From Lachnospiraceae bacterium (GTDB lineage: Bacteria > Bacillota > Clostridia > Lachnospirales > Lachnospiraceae), in assembly GCA_024403335.1 (NCBI GenBank), contig JAKSSA010000001.1:1-64000 (forward strand): a DNA stretch of 64,000 nucleotides, given 5' to 3'. Shown here in pieces: positions 53,379 through 61,503 of the stretch; positions within the stretch are counted from its first letter, which is position 1; the number at the start of each line of letters is the position of its first letter. Both the position numbers and the translations under genes were made by a program. Below the pieces are notes generated by a model. The model was given only the letters and a program-made list of their open reading frames with translations, was not told the DNA's origin and ran no database searches.

Positions 53379-54168
53379 GAATGTCATCCTTTGGAGGATA
53401 GTGTAAAAATTTCATATAGGCTCTGTAAAAAGAGCTGTAATCAGCGAAACCGACGGCGAGGGCTGCATTCATTGCAGACTCGCCGTTTCTTATCATCTGT
53501 TTTGCAAGAATTACCCTCTTGTATCTTATATATTCGATAACTGTGGTGCCAAGAGTATTTTTGAAGTTGTTGTTTAAGTAATTTTTACTTATGAAACAGC
53601 TTGAAGAAATTGAATCAAGCGTTAATGGCTCAGTAATGTGGTCATTTATGTAATTTACGATGTCAAGGATTTTACCTGAGGCATTACTTGTAAGCTTTGA
53701 AGGGCGCAATGTTCTGCAAAGTAAGTTTATCTGTGCAATCAAAGCTTCTGTGAATATGTGTTCCATTGTGTCTTTGACATCCTTAGGAAGATCCTCTAAC
53801 TGCTTTAAGTTGTAGAAAAACTGTTCAAGGTTGAAAGCTTCGGTGTGCTCATAAAGTATTTCCTGAGGAGTGTTATGAAAATCCGAAACGAGGCTTGTAA
53901 GCAAAGGAAGTCTTTCAGGAAGAATGTCAACAGGATCAATATAAAGACAATAACGGACATAATCGTCATGTGTGTTTACCTGACATCCATGAAGTACGTT
54001 TGGAGGGAAAATAATAAGACTGTGTGGTGTTAATTTACATACTCGTCCTTCTACCATTAATTCAACATCTCCTGAAACGAAGTAGTATATTTCGTAGGAG
54101 GTGTGGATGTGGCAGCCGAATTCAGAGAAAATGTTGTTGGATGATTTGTGGTATTCAAGCTTAATCAT
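53359..54168 (-). CDS. AraC family transcriptional regulator
   Basis: A 269-residue regulator with an N-terminal cupin-type ligand domain (HIHTSYEIYYFVSGDVELMV) and a C-terminal double helix-turn-helix (LDSISSSCFISKNYLNNNFK, then AALAVGFADYSSFYRAYMKF). ATG 54168 is chosen as MIKLEYHKSS; upstream codons are unlikely and the AGGAAA site is weak. It is divergent to the sugar ABC transporter, so it may control that operon in response to a sugar. The stop falls within the TPR gene's 3' end. Confidence 0.88.
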   Translation of the reverse strand: MIKLEYHKSSNNIFSEFGCHIHTSYEIYYFVSGDVELMVEGRVCKLTPHSLIIFPPNVLHGCQVNTHDDYVRYCLYIDPVDILPERLPLLTSLVSDFHNTPQEILYEHTEAFNLEQFFYNLKQLEDLPKDVKDTMEHIFTEALIAQINLLCRTLRPSKLTSNASGKILDIVNYINDHITEPLTLDSISSSCFISKNYLNNNFKNTLGTTVIEYIRYKRVILAKQMIRNGESAMNAALAVGFADYSSFYRAYMKFLHYPPKDDIPTSLPS

Positions 54169-54346
54169 AGTTGTCAAATTTCCTATAAAAAGTATTGTTA
54201 AAATGTACAAAAAAGAGGCTTTAAGCACTTGCTTTTTTGCATTTTTACCTAAAATAGAGGTTTTGAAGTCCTTTATTTTTAGTATTTGTGTGTTTTATTA
54301 TAAATTAAAAAAGTGATATATGCAATCTTTTTTGTTGTATTTACAA

Positions 54347-54374
54347 TGAACACTATATTTACTTGTGATATAAT
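54347..54374 (+). promoter_or_regulatory. Probable promoter of the sugar ABC transporter
   Basis: TATAAT at 54369-54374 has an extended -10 (TGA just upstream). The -35 is weak, TGAACA at 54347-54352 with a 16-bp spacer, as expected for an activator-dependent promoter. The AraC gene starts 200 bp away on the other strand. Confidence 0.5.
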
Positions 54375-54423
54375 GATGCCAATCAAAGCAAGATTTGATA
54401 AGTTTTAGAAAGGAGGAACCGTC

Positions 54424-55401
54424 ATGAAGAAGAAAGAACAAATGGTTGAAAATTCTTTAGGAGAAAAGAGACCAATAGTTAAAAGACGTGTTCCCGCGAA
54501 GGTATATTTGAAGAAGTACTGGCAGCTTTATGCCATGCTTTCACTTCCACTTATTTATCTGATAGTATTTAAGTATGCTCCGATGGTTTATGTACAGATT
54601 GCATTTAAAAAGTATTCCATCGTACAAAGCATTTGGAAGCTTCCGATTGCAGATAATCATGGTTTCCAGTATTTTATCAAAGCATTTAAAACTCCTGACT
54701 TCAGACGAGCTTTAAAGAATACCATTACTCTTAATCTTATCGATTTGGTAATTGGTTTCCCTGCACCTATCATTTTTGCATTGATTTTGAATGAATTGTG
54801 CTTTAAGCGCTACAAGAAGGTAGTTCAGACAATTGCTTACATGCCTCACTTCCTTTCATGGGTTATCATTTATTCACTTGCTTTACAGCTTCTTGCTCCT
54901 GAAGCAGGTATGATCAACCTTATCTGGAAGAAGATGGGACATGAACCCATTCACTTCCTTGATGAAGCAAGCAATTGGATTAAAACTTACATTGGTTTCG
55001 GTGTTTGGCAGAACTTCGGTTGGGGATCAATCGTATATCTTGCTGCCATAGCAGGTATTAATCCGGAATTATATGAAGCCGCCGCTGTTGACGGTGCAGG
55101 CCGTTTCAGAAAGATGTGGCATGTTACATTACCCGGTATCAAATCAACAATCGTAGTACTTTTGATTATGAACCTTGGTAATATTATCTCAAGTGGTTTT
55201 GACAGAACCTTCGCATTCCAGAACAACCTTGTTATGAAGGTTGCCGATGTTATTTCAACTTACGTTTACAGAGTTGGTATTAAAGGTTTGCAGTTCTCAC
55301 TTACCACAGCAGTTGGTTTGTTCCAGTCGGTTGTTAACGTATTTTTCTTACTTATGGCCAACTGGCTCTCGAGAAGACTCGGCGAGCGCGGTATTTGGTA
55401 A
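54424..55401 (+). CDS. Carbohydrate ABC transporter permease, LplB type
   Basis: A 325-residue six-helix permease of the polysaccharide/oligosaccharide class. The EAA loop reads YEAAAVDGAGRFRKMWHVTL. AAAGGAGGAACC is a strong ribosome site. It partners the next permease and the lipoprotein. The ATPase (MsmX-type) is not encoded in this operon and may be shared, as in other clostridial oligosaccharide systems (inference). Confidence 0.93.
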   Translation: MKKKEQMVENSLGEKRPIVKRRVPAKVYLKKYWQLYAMLSLPLIYLIVFKYAPMVYVQIAFKKYSIVQSIWKLPIADNHGFQYFIKAFKTPDFRRALKNTITLNLIDLVIGFPAPIIFALILNELCFKRYKKVVQTIAYMPHFLSWVIIYSLALQLLAPEAGMINLIWKKMGHEPIHFLDEASNWIKTYIGFGVWQNFGWGSIVYLAAIAGINPELYEAAAVDGAGRFRKMWHVTLPGIKSTIVVLLIMNLGNIISSGFDRTFAFQNNLVMKVADVISTYVYRVGIKGLQFSLTTAVGLFQSVVNVFFLLMANWLSRRLGERGIW

Positions 55402-55413
55402 GGGGGTAGAAAA

Positions 55414-56286
55414 ATGGTTATTAAATCCAAAGCAGATAAAATTTGGGATTGGGTGTTCGTAGTTTTCTGTATCTTTGTTGCAATAATCTGTGTAACACCG
55501 ATGATTAATCTTCTTGCTAAGTCCTTGTCAAGTTCAAGTGCACTTATCAAAAACGAAGTTTTCCTTTTACCAAAGGGCTTAAACTTTGACGCATATGCGA
55601 CAGTATTTAAGGATGCAAAGTATATAAGAGCTTTTATTTGGACAGTATTCCTTACAATTGTTTGTACTTTGTTATCACTTACAATGACAACTCTTTGTGC
55701 TTTCCCGTTGATTTTTGACGGTTTGAAGGGCAAGGGTGTTATAAATCTTTTAATTACTATTACAATGTTCTTCAATGCAGGTTTGATTCCTAACTACCTG
55801 TTGTTGCAGAAGCTGAACCTTTTGAGTAATCCGCTGGTTCTGATTATTCCGAGCTGCTTAAGTGTTTTCAACATGATTATCATGCGAAGCTTCTTCTACG
55901 GAATACCGGACAGCTTAAGAGAGTCAGCCCAGATTGATGGTGCGACCTTCTTCCAGATACTTGTTAAAATCTATGTTCCTTTGTCAAAGCCTGTATTTGC
56001 AACAATTGCCTTGTTCTATGCAGTAGGACGTTGGAACGGTTACTCAGACGGTCTTTATTACATGAGAGATGCCAAGTATTATCCTTTGCAGTTGTTACTT
56101 TATAACATCCAGAGAAATATCAATCAGGTTGAAGTAGCAACACAGGAAGGTTTCTCAGCACCAGGTCTTGCAGAGTCACTTAAGGCAGCAATCGTTATGT
56201 TCTCAACAGTACCGATTTTGCTTATTTATCCTTGGCTTCAGAGATATTTCATTCATGGCGTTACACTTGGCGCAGTAAAGGAATGA
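55414..56286 (+). CDS. Carbohydrate ABC transporter permease, YtcP type
   Basis: A 290-residue permease with six membrane segments and the EAA loop ESAQIDGATFFQILVKIYVP. It starts 12 bp after the LplB-type gene, behind AAGGGGGTAG. It completes the heterodimeric channel for a sugar substrate. The gap before the next gene (56,287-56,406) holds a small hairpin AGTCCGAAAGGAC. Confidence 0.93.
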   Translation: MVIKSKADKIWDWVFVVFCIFVAIICVTPMINLLAKSLSSSSALIKNEVFLLPKGLNFDAYATVFKDAKYIRAFIWTVFLTIVCTLLSLTMTTLCAFPLIFDGLKGKGVINLLITITMFFNAGLIPNYLLLQKLNLLSNPLVLIIPSCLSVFNMIIMRSFFYGIPDSLRESAQIDGATFFQILVKIYVPLSKPVFATIALFYAVGRWNGYSDGLYYMRDAKYYPLQLLLYNIQRNINQVEVATQEGFSAPGLAESLKAAIVMFSTVPILLIYPWLQRYFIHGVTLGAVKE

Positions 56287-56406
56287 TATTTTAGAACATG
56301 TCCCGAAAAGTTTCTTTTGAAGAGGAAATTTTGATGAAGAGACTTCAAGGGTTATGATAGTCCGAAAGGACGAGGTATTTAAATCTTTTTAGGGGAGGAA
56401 ACTCAA

Positions 56407-58101
56407 ATGAAGAAATTCGTCATGTTTTTGCTTGCACTTGCAATGGTACTTGCATTAGTTGCTTGCGGCGATGATGAAAAGCCTGCTAATGACAATCAGT
56501 CAAACAACAGCAGCTCATCAAATTCATCTTCCAACACAACAAAGGAAGAGACAAAAGAAGTTGTAAACGGTAAGTTTACTACCAAGAGAACTATCACAGT
56601 TGAAATTTATGACCGTGGTAATGATGGTGGTTCAGATCCCGAAAACAACATGTACACAGATTACATCAAGAAGGGAATGCTTGAAAAGCACAACGTAGAA
56701 GTTGTTTTCAAGAAAGTTCCTCGTTGGACAGAAGTTGATGATATCAACAACCTTCTTGCTGCTAACCAGGCTCCTGATATCTGCGTAACATACAGCTATC
56801 CTACAATTCTTACCTATGCTAACATGGGTGGTGTTCTTGATTTATCTAAGCTTGTTGAAGACAACAAGGCAGATCTTCCTAACTTATGGAACTGGCTTGA
56901 AGATACCAACATTCTCTGGGACAAGGATCCTGATACCGGTGTTTTATGGGCAATCGAAGGTAAGAGAAACGAAACAGAACGTATCGTTACTTTCATGCGT
57001 CAGGACTGGCTTGATAAGTTAGGTCTTAAGACACCTACAACAAAGGCTGAATTTGAAAAGTGCTTAGTTGCATTCAGAGATAACGCAAAGACATTACTTG
57101 GCGCTGATGCAGACAAGATGATTCCTTTCTCAGTAAGCTATGATATCGGTTGGAGAGCATCTAACCTTATCGAATCATTCGTTGATCCTAACGTAACAGA
57201 AAAAGAATTCTATACACTTGGTTTCGACGACAGAATGTTAACTCAGAAGTCAACAAAGGATGCTATTAAGCTCCTCAACAAGTGGTACAATGATGGCCTT
57301 CTCTGGAAAGATTTCGCTCTTTACGGATCAGGCGATACAACAGAAGATTCATACTTAAAGGCCGGATATGTTGGTGCTTTCACACATAACTGGGATTATC
57401 CTTTCAGAAATGGTGCAGATTCAATCAATGCTAACCTCGCAAGAGAAGTTGGTCCTGAAGCTAAGTTCGTAGCAGTTGACTGCTTCGAAAATGCAGCAGG
57501 TGAATACAAGAAGTGGTTATACAGCTCAGCTGGTGACAGAAAGATCTTCTTCCCTGCAACAAATGATGAACCTTTAGCATCAATGTACTATCTTGATTTC
57601 ATCAGCACACCTGAAGTAATTGCTTACCTTCAGATGGGTGATAAGGGTGTTACACATGAAGTACTTGAAAGTGGCGCTATCCAGATTATCGGTGCAACAG
57701 GTGCTGCTATCCAGAACTCTGGTAAGAACATCGACTACACAATTACATGTAATGGTACATACTATGGTGACCAGGCTTTAGCTGCTAAGTCAAAGGCTTA
57801 TGGTTATGCAGAAATCGATCCCGCTTTAGTAGAGCAGGCATCAAACGTTGCAAGAAATGATGCAGTTTCTAACAGAAACGTAAACGTTGGTGAAATCGCT
57901 GCAGAAGCAGGTGTTGGTGATACACTTTCAGCTAAGAGAGATCAGGCTTATGACAACGCAGTTGTATGTAAGGTAGCTGATTTTGATAAGGTTTGGAACG
58001 AATACCTTAACGATTATCTTGCTTCAGGTGGTCAGGACATCATCGATGAAAGAACACAGAAGTGGGAGAAGTACTTCGGTTCAGCTACATCACAGAAGTA
58101 A
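56407..58101 (+). CDS. Extracellular sugar-binding lipoprotein
   Basis: A 564-residue ABC solute-binding lipoprotein. The signal peptide MKKFVMFLLALAMVLALVAC ends in the lipobox with Cys20, and a Ser/Asn-rich linker follows. The long body, over 500 residues, suits family 1-type large-oligosaccharide binding proteins (LplA-like). It captures the sugar outside the cell for the two permeases. AGGGGAGGAAA is the ribosome site. A strong bidirectional terminator follows at 58122. Confidence 0.93.
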   Translation: MKKFVMFLLALAMVLALVACGDDEKPANDNQSNNSSSSNSSSNTTKEETKEVVNGKFTTKRTITVEIYDRGNDGGSDPENNMYTDYIKKGMLEKHNVEVVFKKVPRWTEVDDINNLLAANQAPDICVTYSYPTILTYANMGGVLDLSKLVEDNKADLPNLWNWLEDTNILWDKDPDTGVLWAIEGKRNETERIVTFMRQDWLDKLGLKTPTTKAEFEKCLVAFRDNAKTLLGADADKMIPFSVSYDIGWRASNLIESFVDPNVTEKEFYTLGFDDRMLTQKSTKDAIKLLNKWYNDGLLWKDFALYGSGDTTEDSYLKAGYVGAFTHNWDYPFRNGADSINANLAREVGPEAKFVAVDCFENAAGEYKKWLYSSAGDRKIFFPATNDEPLASMYYLDFISTPEVIAYLQMGDKGVTHEVLESGAIQIIGATGAAIQNSGKNIDYTITCNGTYYGDQALAAKSKAYGYAEIDPALVEQASNVARNDAVSNRNVNVGEIAAEAGVGDTLSAKRDQAYDNAVVCKVADFDKVWNEYLNDYLASGGQDIIDERTQKWEKYFGSATSQK

Positions 58102-58121
58102 TTAGTTTCATCTTTCATAAA

Positions 58122-58165
58122 AACCAAAAAGGGGCACAAGCGGAAGCTTGTGCTTCTTTTTGGTT
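58122..58165. terminator. Strong terminator after the ABC operon
   Basis: AACCAAAAAGGGGCACAAGC, loop GGAA, GCTTGTGCTTCTTTTTGGTT: a 20-bp stem with two G-T pairs. The T-run within the 3' arm lets it work in both directions. Confidence 0.9.
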
Positions 58166-58260
58166 GCATGTCTGAAGCATACTTTTGGCTATATGTTACA
58201 ATGTGATTTTGGTTGTGCACTGAAACATTTTTTTGGTTAGTGAGTCGGAAGACACTTTTG
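58158..58260. repeat. Degenerate tandem units with TTTTGGTT
   Basis: TTTTGGTT or TTTTGGCT occurs near 58158, 58182, 58207, 58229 and 58254, with intervals of 22-25 bp and diverged fill sequence. This tract fills most of the gap before the small membrane protein. Confidence 0.5.
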
Positions 58261-58377
58261 GGAAACTGTCGGCAAATCTTTGTCAAAAGGTTGAGTTTTA
58301 AGTGTATTTCTGATATATTAGGATAAGTGAGAATATAATATTAAAGACGATATAAATGTATAGCAGGGGAAACGATA

Positions 58378-58620
58378 ATGATTGATTTTTTGGCATGGAT
58401 TTGGAGCATAGTGAAGATGTTTTTACAAATTTTACTTGCAACGATTGTAAATCTGGCTGTATTTTTCGTTCCACTTGGTATTTTATATGTGTGGCTTCTT
58501 GGAAAAATAGACTATTTTATTGCCAAAATGTTGTTTTCTTTGCTGATATTCGGGATTATTGCATGGGGCGAATTGAAATACGGCAAAAAAATGTTTAAAT
58601 GGATTGCCGGCGTAGAGTAA
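58378..58620 (+). CDS. Small membrane protein, 80 residues
   Basis: A hydrophobic 80-residue product with two to three membrane helices (FLQILLATIVNLAVFFVPLG; AKMLFSLLIFGIIAWGELKY) and a basic C-terminus. CAGGGGA precedes the ATG. No family is recognised. It stands between the sugar operon and rubrerythrin; its link to either is unknown. Confidence 0.6.
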   Translation: MIDFLAWIWSIVKMFLQILLATIVNLAVFFVPLGILYVWLLGKIDYFIAKMLFSLLIFGIIAWGELKYGKKMFKWIAGVE

Positions 58621-58703
58621 ATGTAAGGTAAAGAGAAATAAATGATTTTGCTTATATGAGGATTACTCATTAAATAAAAATCTTATCTTAGGAGGTAAAA
58701 GTT

Positions 58704-59246
58704 ATGAAGTATGTTTGTCCGGTTTGTGGTTATGTTCATGAAGGAGATGAAGCACCTGAAAAGTGCCCTCAGTGCGGTGTTCCCGGCAAGAAGTTTTTAG
58801 TACAGGCAGAAGAAATGACTTGGGCATCTGAACATGTGCTTGGTGTTGCAGCAGATGTTGCAGAGGACATTAAGATGGATTTGAGAGCTAATTTCCAGGG
58901 AGAATGCACAGAAGTTGGTATGTATCTTGCTATGGCAAGAGTTGCTTTCAGAGAAGGCTATCCTGAAATCGGTATGTATTATGAAAAAGCTGCATATGAA
59001 GAAGCAGAACATGCTGCAAAATTTGCTGAATTGTTAGGTGAAGTAGTAACAAACAGTACAAAGAAGAATCTTGAATTGAGAATTGAAGCAGAAAACGGAG
59101 CAACTGCAGGTAAGACAAACCTTGCTGACAGAGCAAAGGCTGCCAATTTGGATGCAATTCATGATACGGTACATGAAATGGCAAGAGATGAGGCAAGACA
59201 TGGTAAGGCTTTCAAGGGCTTACATGACAGATATTTTGGAAAGTAA
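58704..59246 (+). CDS. Reverse rubrerythrin (NADH peroxidase type)
   Basis: A 180-residue protein with an N-terminal rubredoxin site ([10 protein letters not shown] and CPQCG) and a C-terminal diiron four-helix bundle with ExxH-type motifs ([30 protein letters not shown]). The order rubredoxin-then-diiron is reversed from classic rubrerythrin. It removes peroxide in anaerobes. TAGGAGGTAAAAG is the ribosome site. It is monocistronic, closed by a hairpin at 59279. Confidence 0.95.
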   Translation: MKYVCPVCGYVHEGDEAPEKCPQCGVPGKKFLVQAEEMTWASEHVLGVAADVAEDIKMDLRANFQGECTEVGMYLAMARVAFREGYPEIGMYYEKAAYEEAEHAAKFAELLGEVVTNSTKKNLELRIEAENGATAGKTNLADRAKAANLDAIHDTVHEMARDEARHGKAFKGLHDRYFGK

Positions 59247-59278
59247 TTTCCGATATCTGATCATTATTTAAAAGATTT

Positions 59279-59306
59279 CGGTCACGCTTTATGGCGTGAC
59301 CGTTTT
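59279..59306 (+). terminator. Terminator after rubrerythrin
   Basis: CGGTCACGC, loop of about six bases, GCGTGACCG, then TTTT: a 9-bp perfect stem. Confidence 0.9.
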
Positions 59307-59377
59307 ATGAATGACGATTTATGCTAAGGATAATAGTTGAAACTTAGCTTATGATTGAATTTTTTGGAGAAGAAAAA

Positions 59378-60583
59378 ATGCGGTGGATTTATTTGGTGTA
59401 TCCTGCTTTGGTTTTGATTATGTGCTTCGGCGCTAAATTTGCAGGATTTAGAAAGTCACAATGGAATGAAGAATTTTTGTCTTTGAAGCAGACTAAAGCA
59501 GTGCAGGGATTTCTTGCAATTCTTATTTTAATGCATCATGTTTCACAAAAGGTAAGTGCTGAATGGATTCCACAAAGGGTACAAAAGCCCGGACTTGAAA
59601 TCTTTGTTGAAGCAGGATATTTGTTTGTGGCATTATTCTTTTTCTATTCAGGCTATGGTCTTTTCAAAAGCTACAGGACAAAAGAAAACTATTTCGAGGG
59701 ATTTTTTATAAAAAGAGTTCTTCCTATAATAATAGTCTATTATCTCTCTAACTGCATTTTCTTTATTGGAAGGCTGATTGTTGGTGAAAGACCTGATGGA
59801 ATCTCAACTGTTTTATACATATTAGGGCTTCGTTTGGCAAACAGCAATTCCTGGTATTGCATCACAATTATCATTTTATATATGGTATATGCACTTGTTT
59901 TTAAAGCTCTCTGTAAAGATAAGTCAGGCAAAAAAGAAAATGCAGCCATTTTGCTGATGGTTTTAGTTGTTGTTATTTATCAGCTTGTTTGTTGCATGGC
60001 AGGTCATGGAGTGTTTGTGTTCCAGGGTGAATGGTGGTTTAATTCAGTACAGCTTTTCCCTGTAGGATTAGTTGTGGCAAAATATGAAGAAAAACTGATT
60101 AAGAATTTCAAAAAGTACTATTATGTTTATTTGCCGATTTCAATGGTGTTATCTGTTTTGGCAAGTGAAATAATGATGTATGCCAAGAACACTTTCTCAT
60201 ATTATGGAGAAAACAATCCGAACAATACCTTTATGCAGGTAATCGAACTCAGACTTATTTGTTTGGTGGCTCAGATTATTGCAACTTTGGCAGTTTTATG
60301 GTTTGTGCTGCTTGTGACCATGAAGATAGAGTTTGGAAATAAAATACTTGGTTTTATGAGTAAGATAACGCTTGAATTTTACTTAATACATGCTTTGTTT
60401 ATAGAAATATTCTGCTATACTTTTTATGGAATCAAGGAAGTTTTTTATATCAGGGAACCGATTCTGTTTTTGTTATCGGTTGCAATTCCGTCAGTTCCTT
60501 GCGCACTTATTCTTAAAAAGCTCACTCAAATTATAATGAAGCCGATTATTAATAATTACAGGAATAAATCAAAAGAAGCATAA
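59378..60583 (+). CDS. Acyltransferase 3 family membrane protein
   Basis: A 401-residue polytopic membrane protein with about ten helices of the acyltransferase 3 type, often adding acetyl groups to surface glycans. The TKAVQGFLAILILMHHVSQK segment carries the His typical of this family. ATG 59378 follows TTGGAGAAG; a start at 59351 has none. It may decorate the polysaccharide made by genes in this region. The following gap is an A/G-rich short repeat. Confidence 0.8.
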   Translation: MRWIYLVYPALVLIMCFGAKFAGFRKSQWNEEFLSLKQTKAVQGFLAILILMHHVSQKVSAEWIPQRVQKPGLEIFVEAGYLFVALFFFYSGYGLFKSYRTKENYFEGFFIKRVLPIIIVYYLSNCIFFIGRLIVGERPDGISTVLYILGLRLANSNSWYCITIIILYMVYALVFKALCKDKSGKKENAAILLMVLVVVIYQLVCCMAGHGVFVFQGEWWFNSVQLFPVGLVVAKYEEKLIKNFKKYYYVYLPISMVLSVLASEIMMYAKNTFSYYGENNPNNTFMQVIELRLICLVAQIIATLAVLWFVLLVTMKIEFGNKILGFMSKITLEFYLIHALFIEIFCYTFYGIKEVFYIREPILFLLSVAIPSVPCALILKKLTQIIMKPIINNYRNKSKEA

Positions 60584-60622
60584 AAAAAGAGATAAAAAGC
60601 AGAGATAATAAGCGAGGAACAT

Positions 60623-61285
60623 ATGATTAAAACTTTATTGTGGGATTTTGACGGGACATTGTTTGACACATACCCAAGAATAGTAAAACAAACTCAGTCG
60701 GTCATGAATGATATGGGATATCATGAGATTATGTCCAAGGAGAACTATGATCTTATGATGAGTCTGGCAAAGGTGAAGTTAAACCACATGCGCGAGGTAA
60801 TCTACGGCAAATTTAATTTGTCAGAAGAAAAGATAAAAAAAGCAAATGATGAATACTATAAACGAGAAGAACTAAGCTGGCCTGAAGGAATATATCTTTA
60901 TCCTTATGTTAAGGAAGTGTGCAGCTTTATGGTTGAAAATGGCGGACAGAACATACTTTATACCCACAGACAGCAAAACGCCATAACTGCAATGGAAAAA
61001 TTTGATCTTGCAAAGTATTTCACTGAATTTGTTACAATGGAATATGCCGTTGAAAGAGGTTTTCGTGAAAAACCATATCCCGATACCATTTCTCATATTG
61101 TGGAAAGATTTGGATTAAACCCTGATGAAACCATGATGGTTGGGGACAGGGACATAGATATTCTTGCAGGAACAAATGCAAAAATAAAGACCTGCTTTTA
61201 TAAAAGCTATGAGCATAACAGGGAAGTTGAGGCAACTTTAAGAGTATTGTCTTTAGAGGAACTGTTAAAATATCTCAAACAATAA
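60623..61285 (+). CDS. HAD-IA family hydrolase
   Basis: A 220-residue phosphatase of the phosphoglycolate phosphatase-like group. Motif I is LWDFDGTLFDTYP, the cap domain spans about 15-85, and the later motifs are ILYTHRQ and MMVGDRDIDILAGTNAKI. Substrate is unknown. GCGAGGAAC precedes the ATG. The gap 61,286-61,503 shows two copies of GCTGTTAAAGGATGAAAA-like sequence and an extended -10 TGCTATACT at 61465-61473 that may drive the next gene. Confidence 0.85.
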   Translation: MIKTLLWDFDGTLFDTYPRIVKQTQSVMNDMGYHEIMSKENYDLMMSLAKVKLNHMREVIYGKFNLSEEKIKKANDEYYKREELSWPEGIYLYPYVKEVCSFMVENGGQNILYTHRQQNAITAMEKFDLAKYFTEFVTMEYAVERGFREKPYPDTISHIVERFGLNPDETMMVGDRDIDILAGTNAKIKTCFYKSYEHNREVEATLRVLSLEELLKYLKQ

Positions 61286-61503
61286 TGTAAAGCAACGACC
61301 GAGATGAATGCAATGAAGCTGTTAAAGGATGAAAAAAGCAGTTAAAAGATGATAATAACTTTTATGTAATGTTAATAAAAAGCTCGAATTAGCTAATGGT
61401 AATATAAAAACAAAGTCAGAGGAAATACTTACCTGCATGAAAGAAATGAATGTACAAAATCTGTGCTATACTGAAAATAAGGCACAAAGATTAGGAGATG
61501 CAA

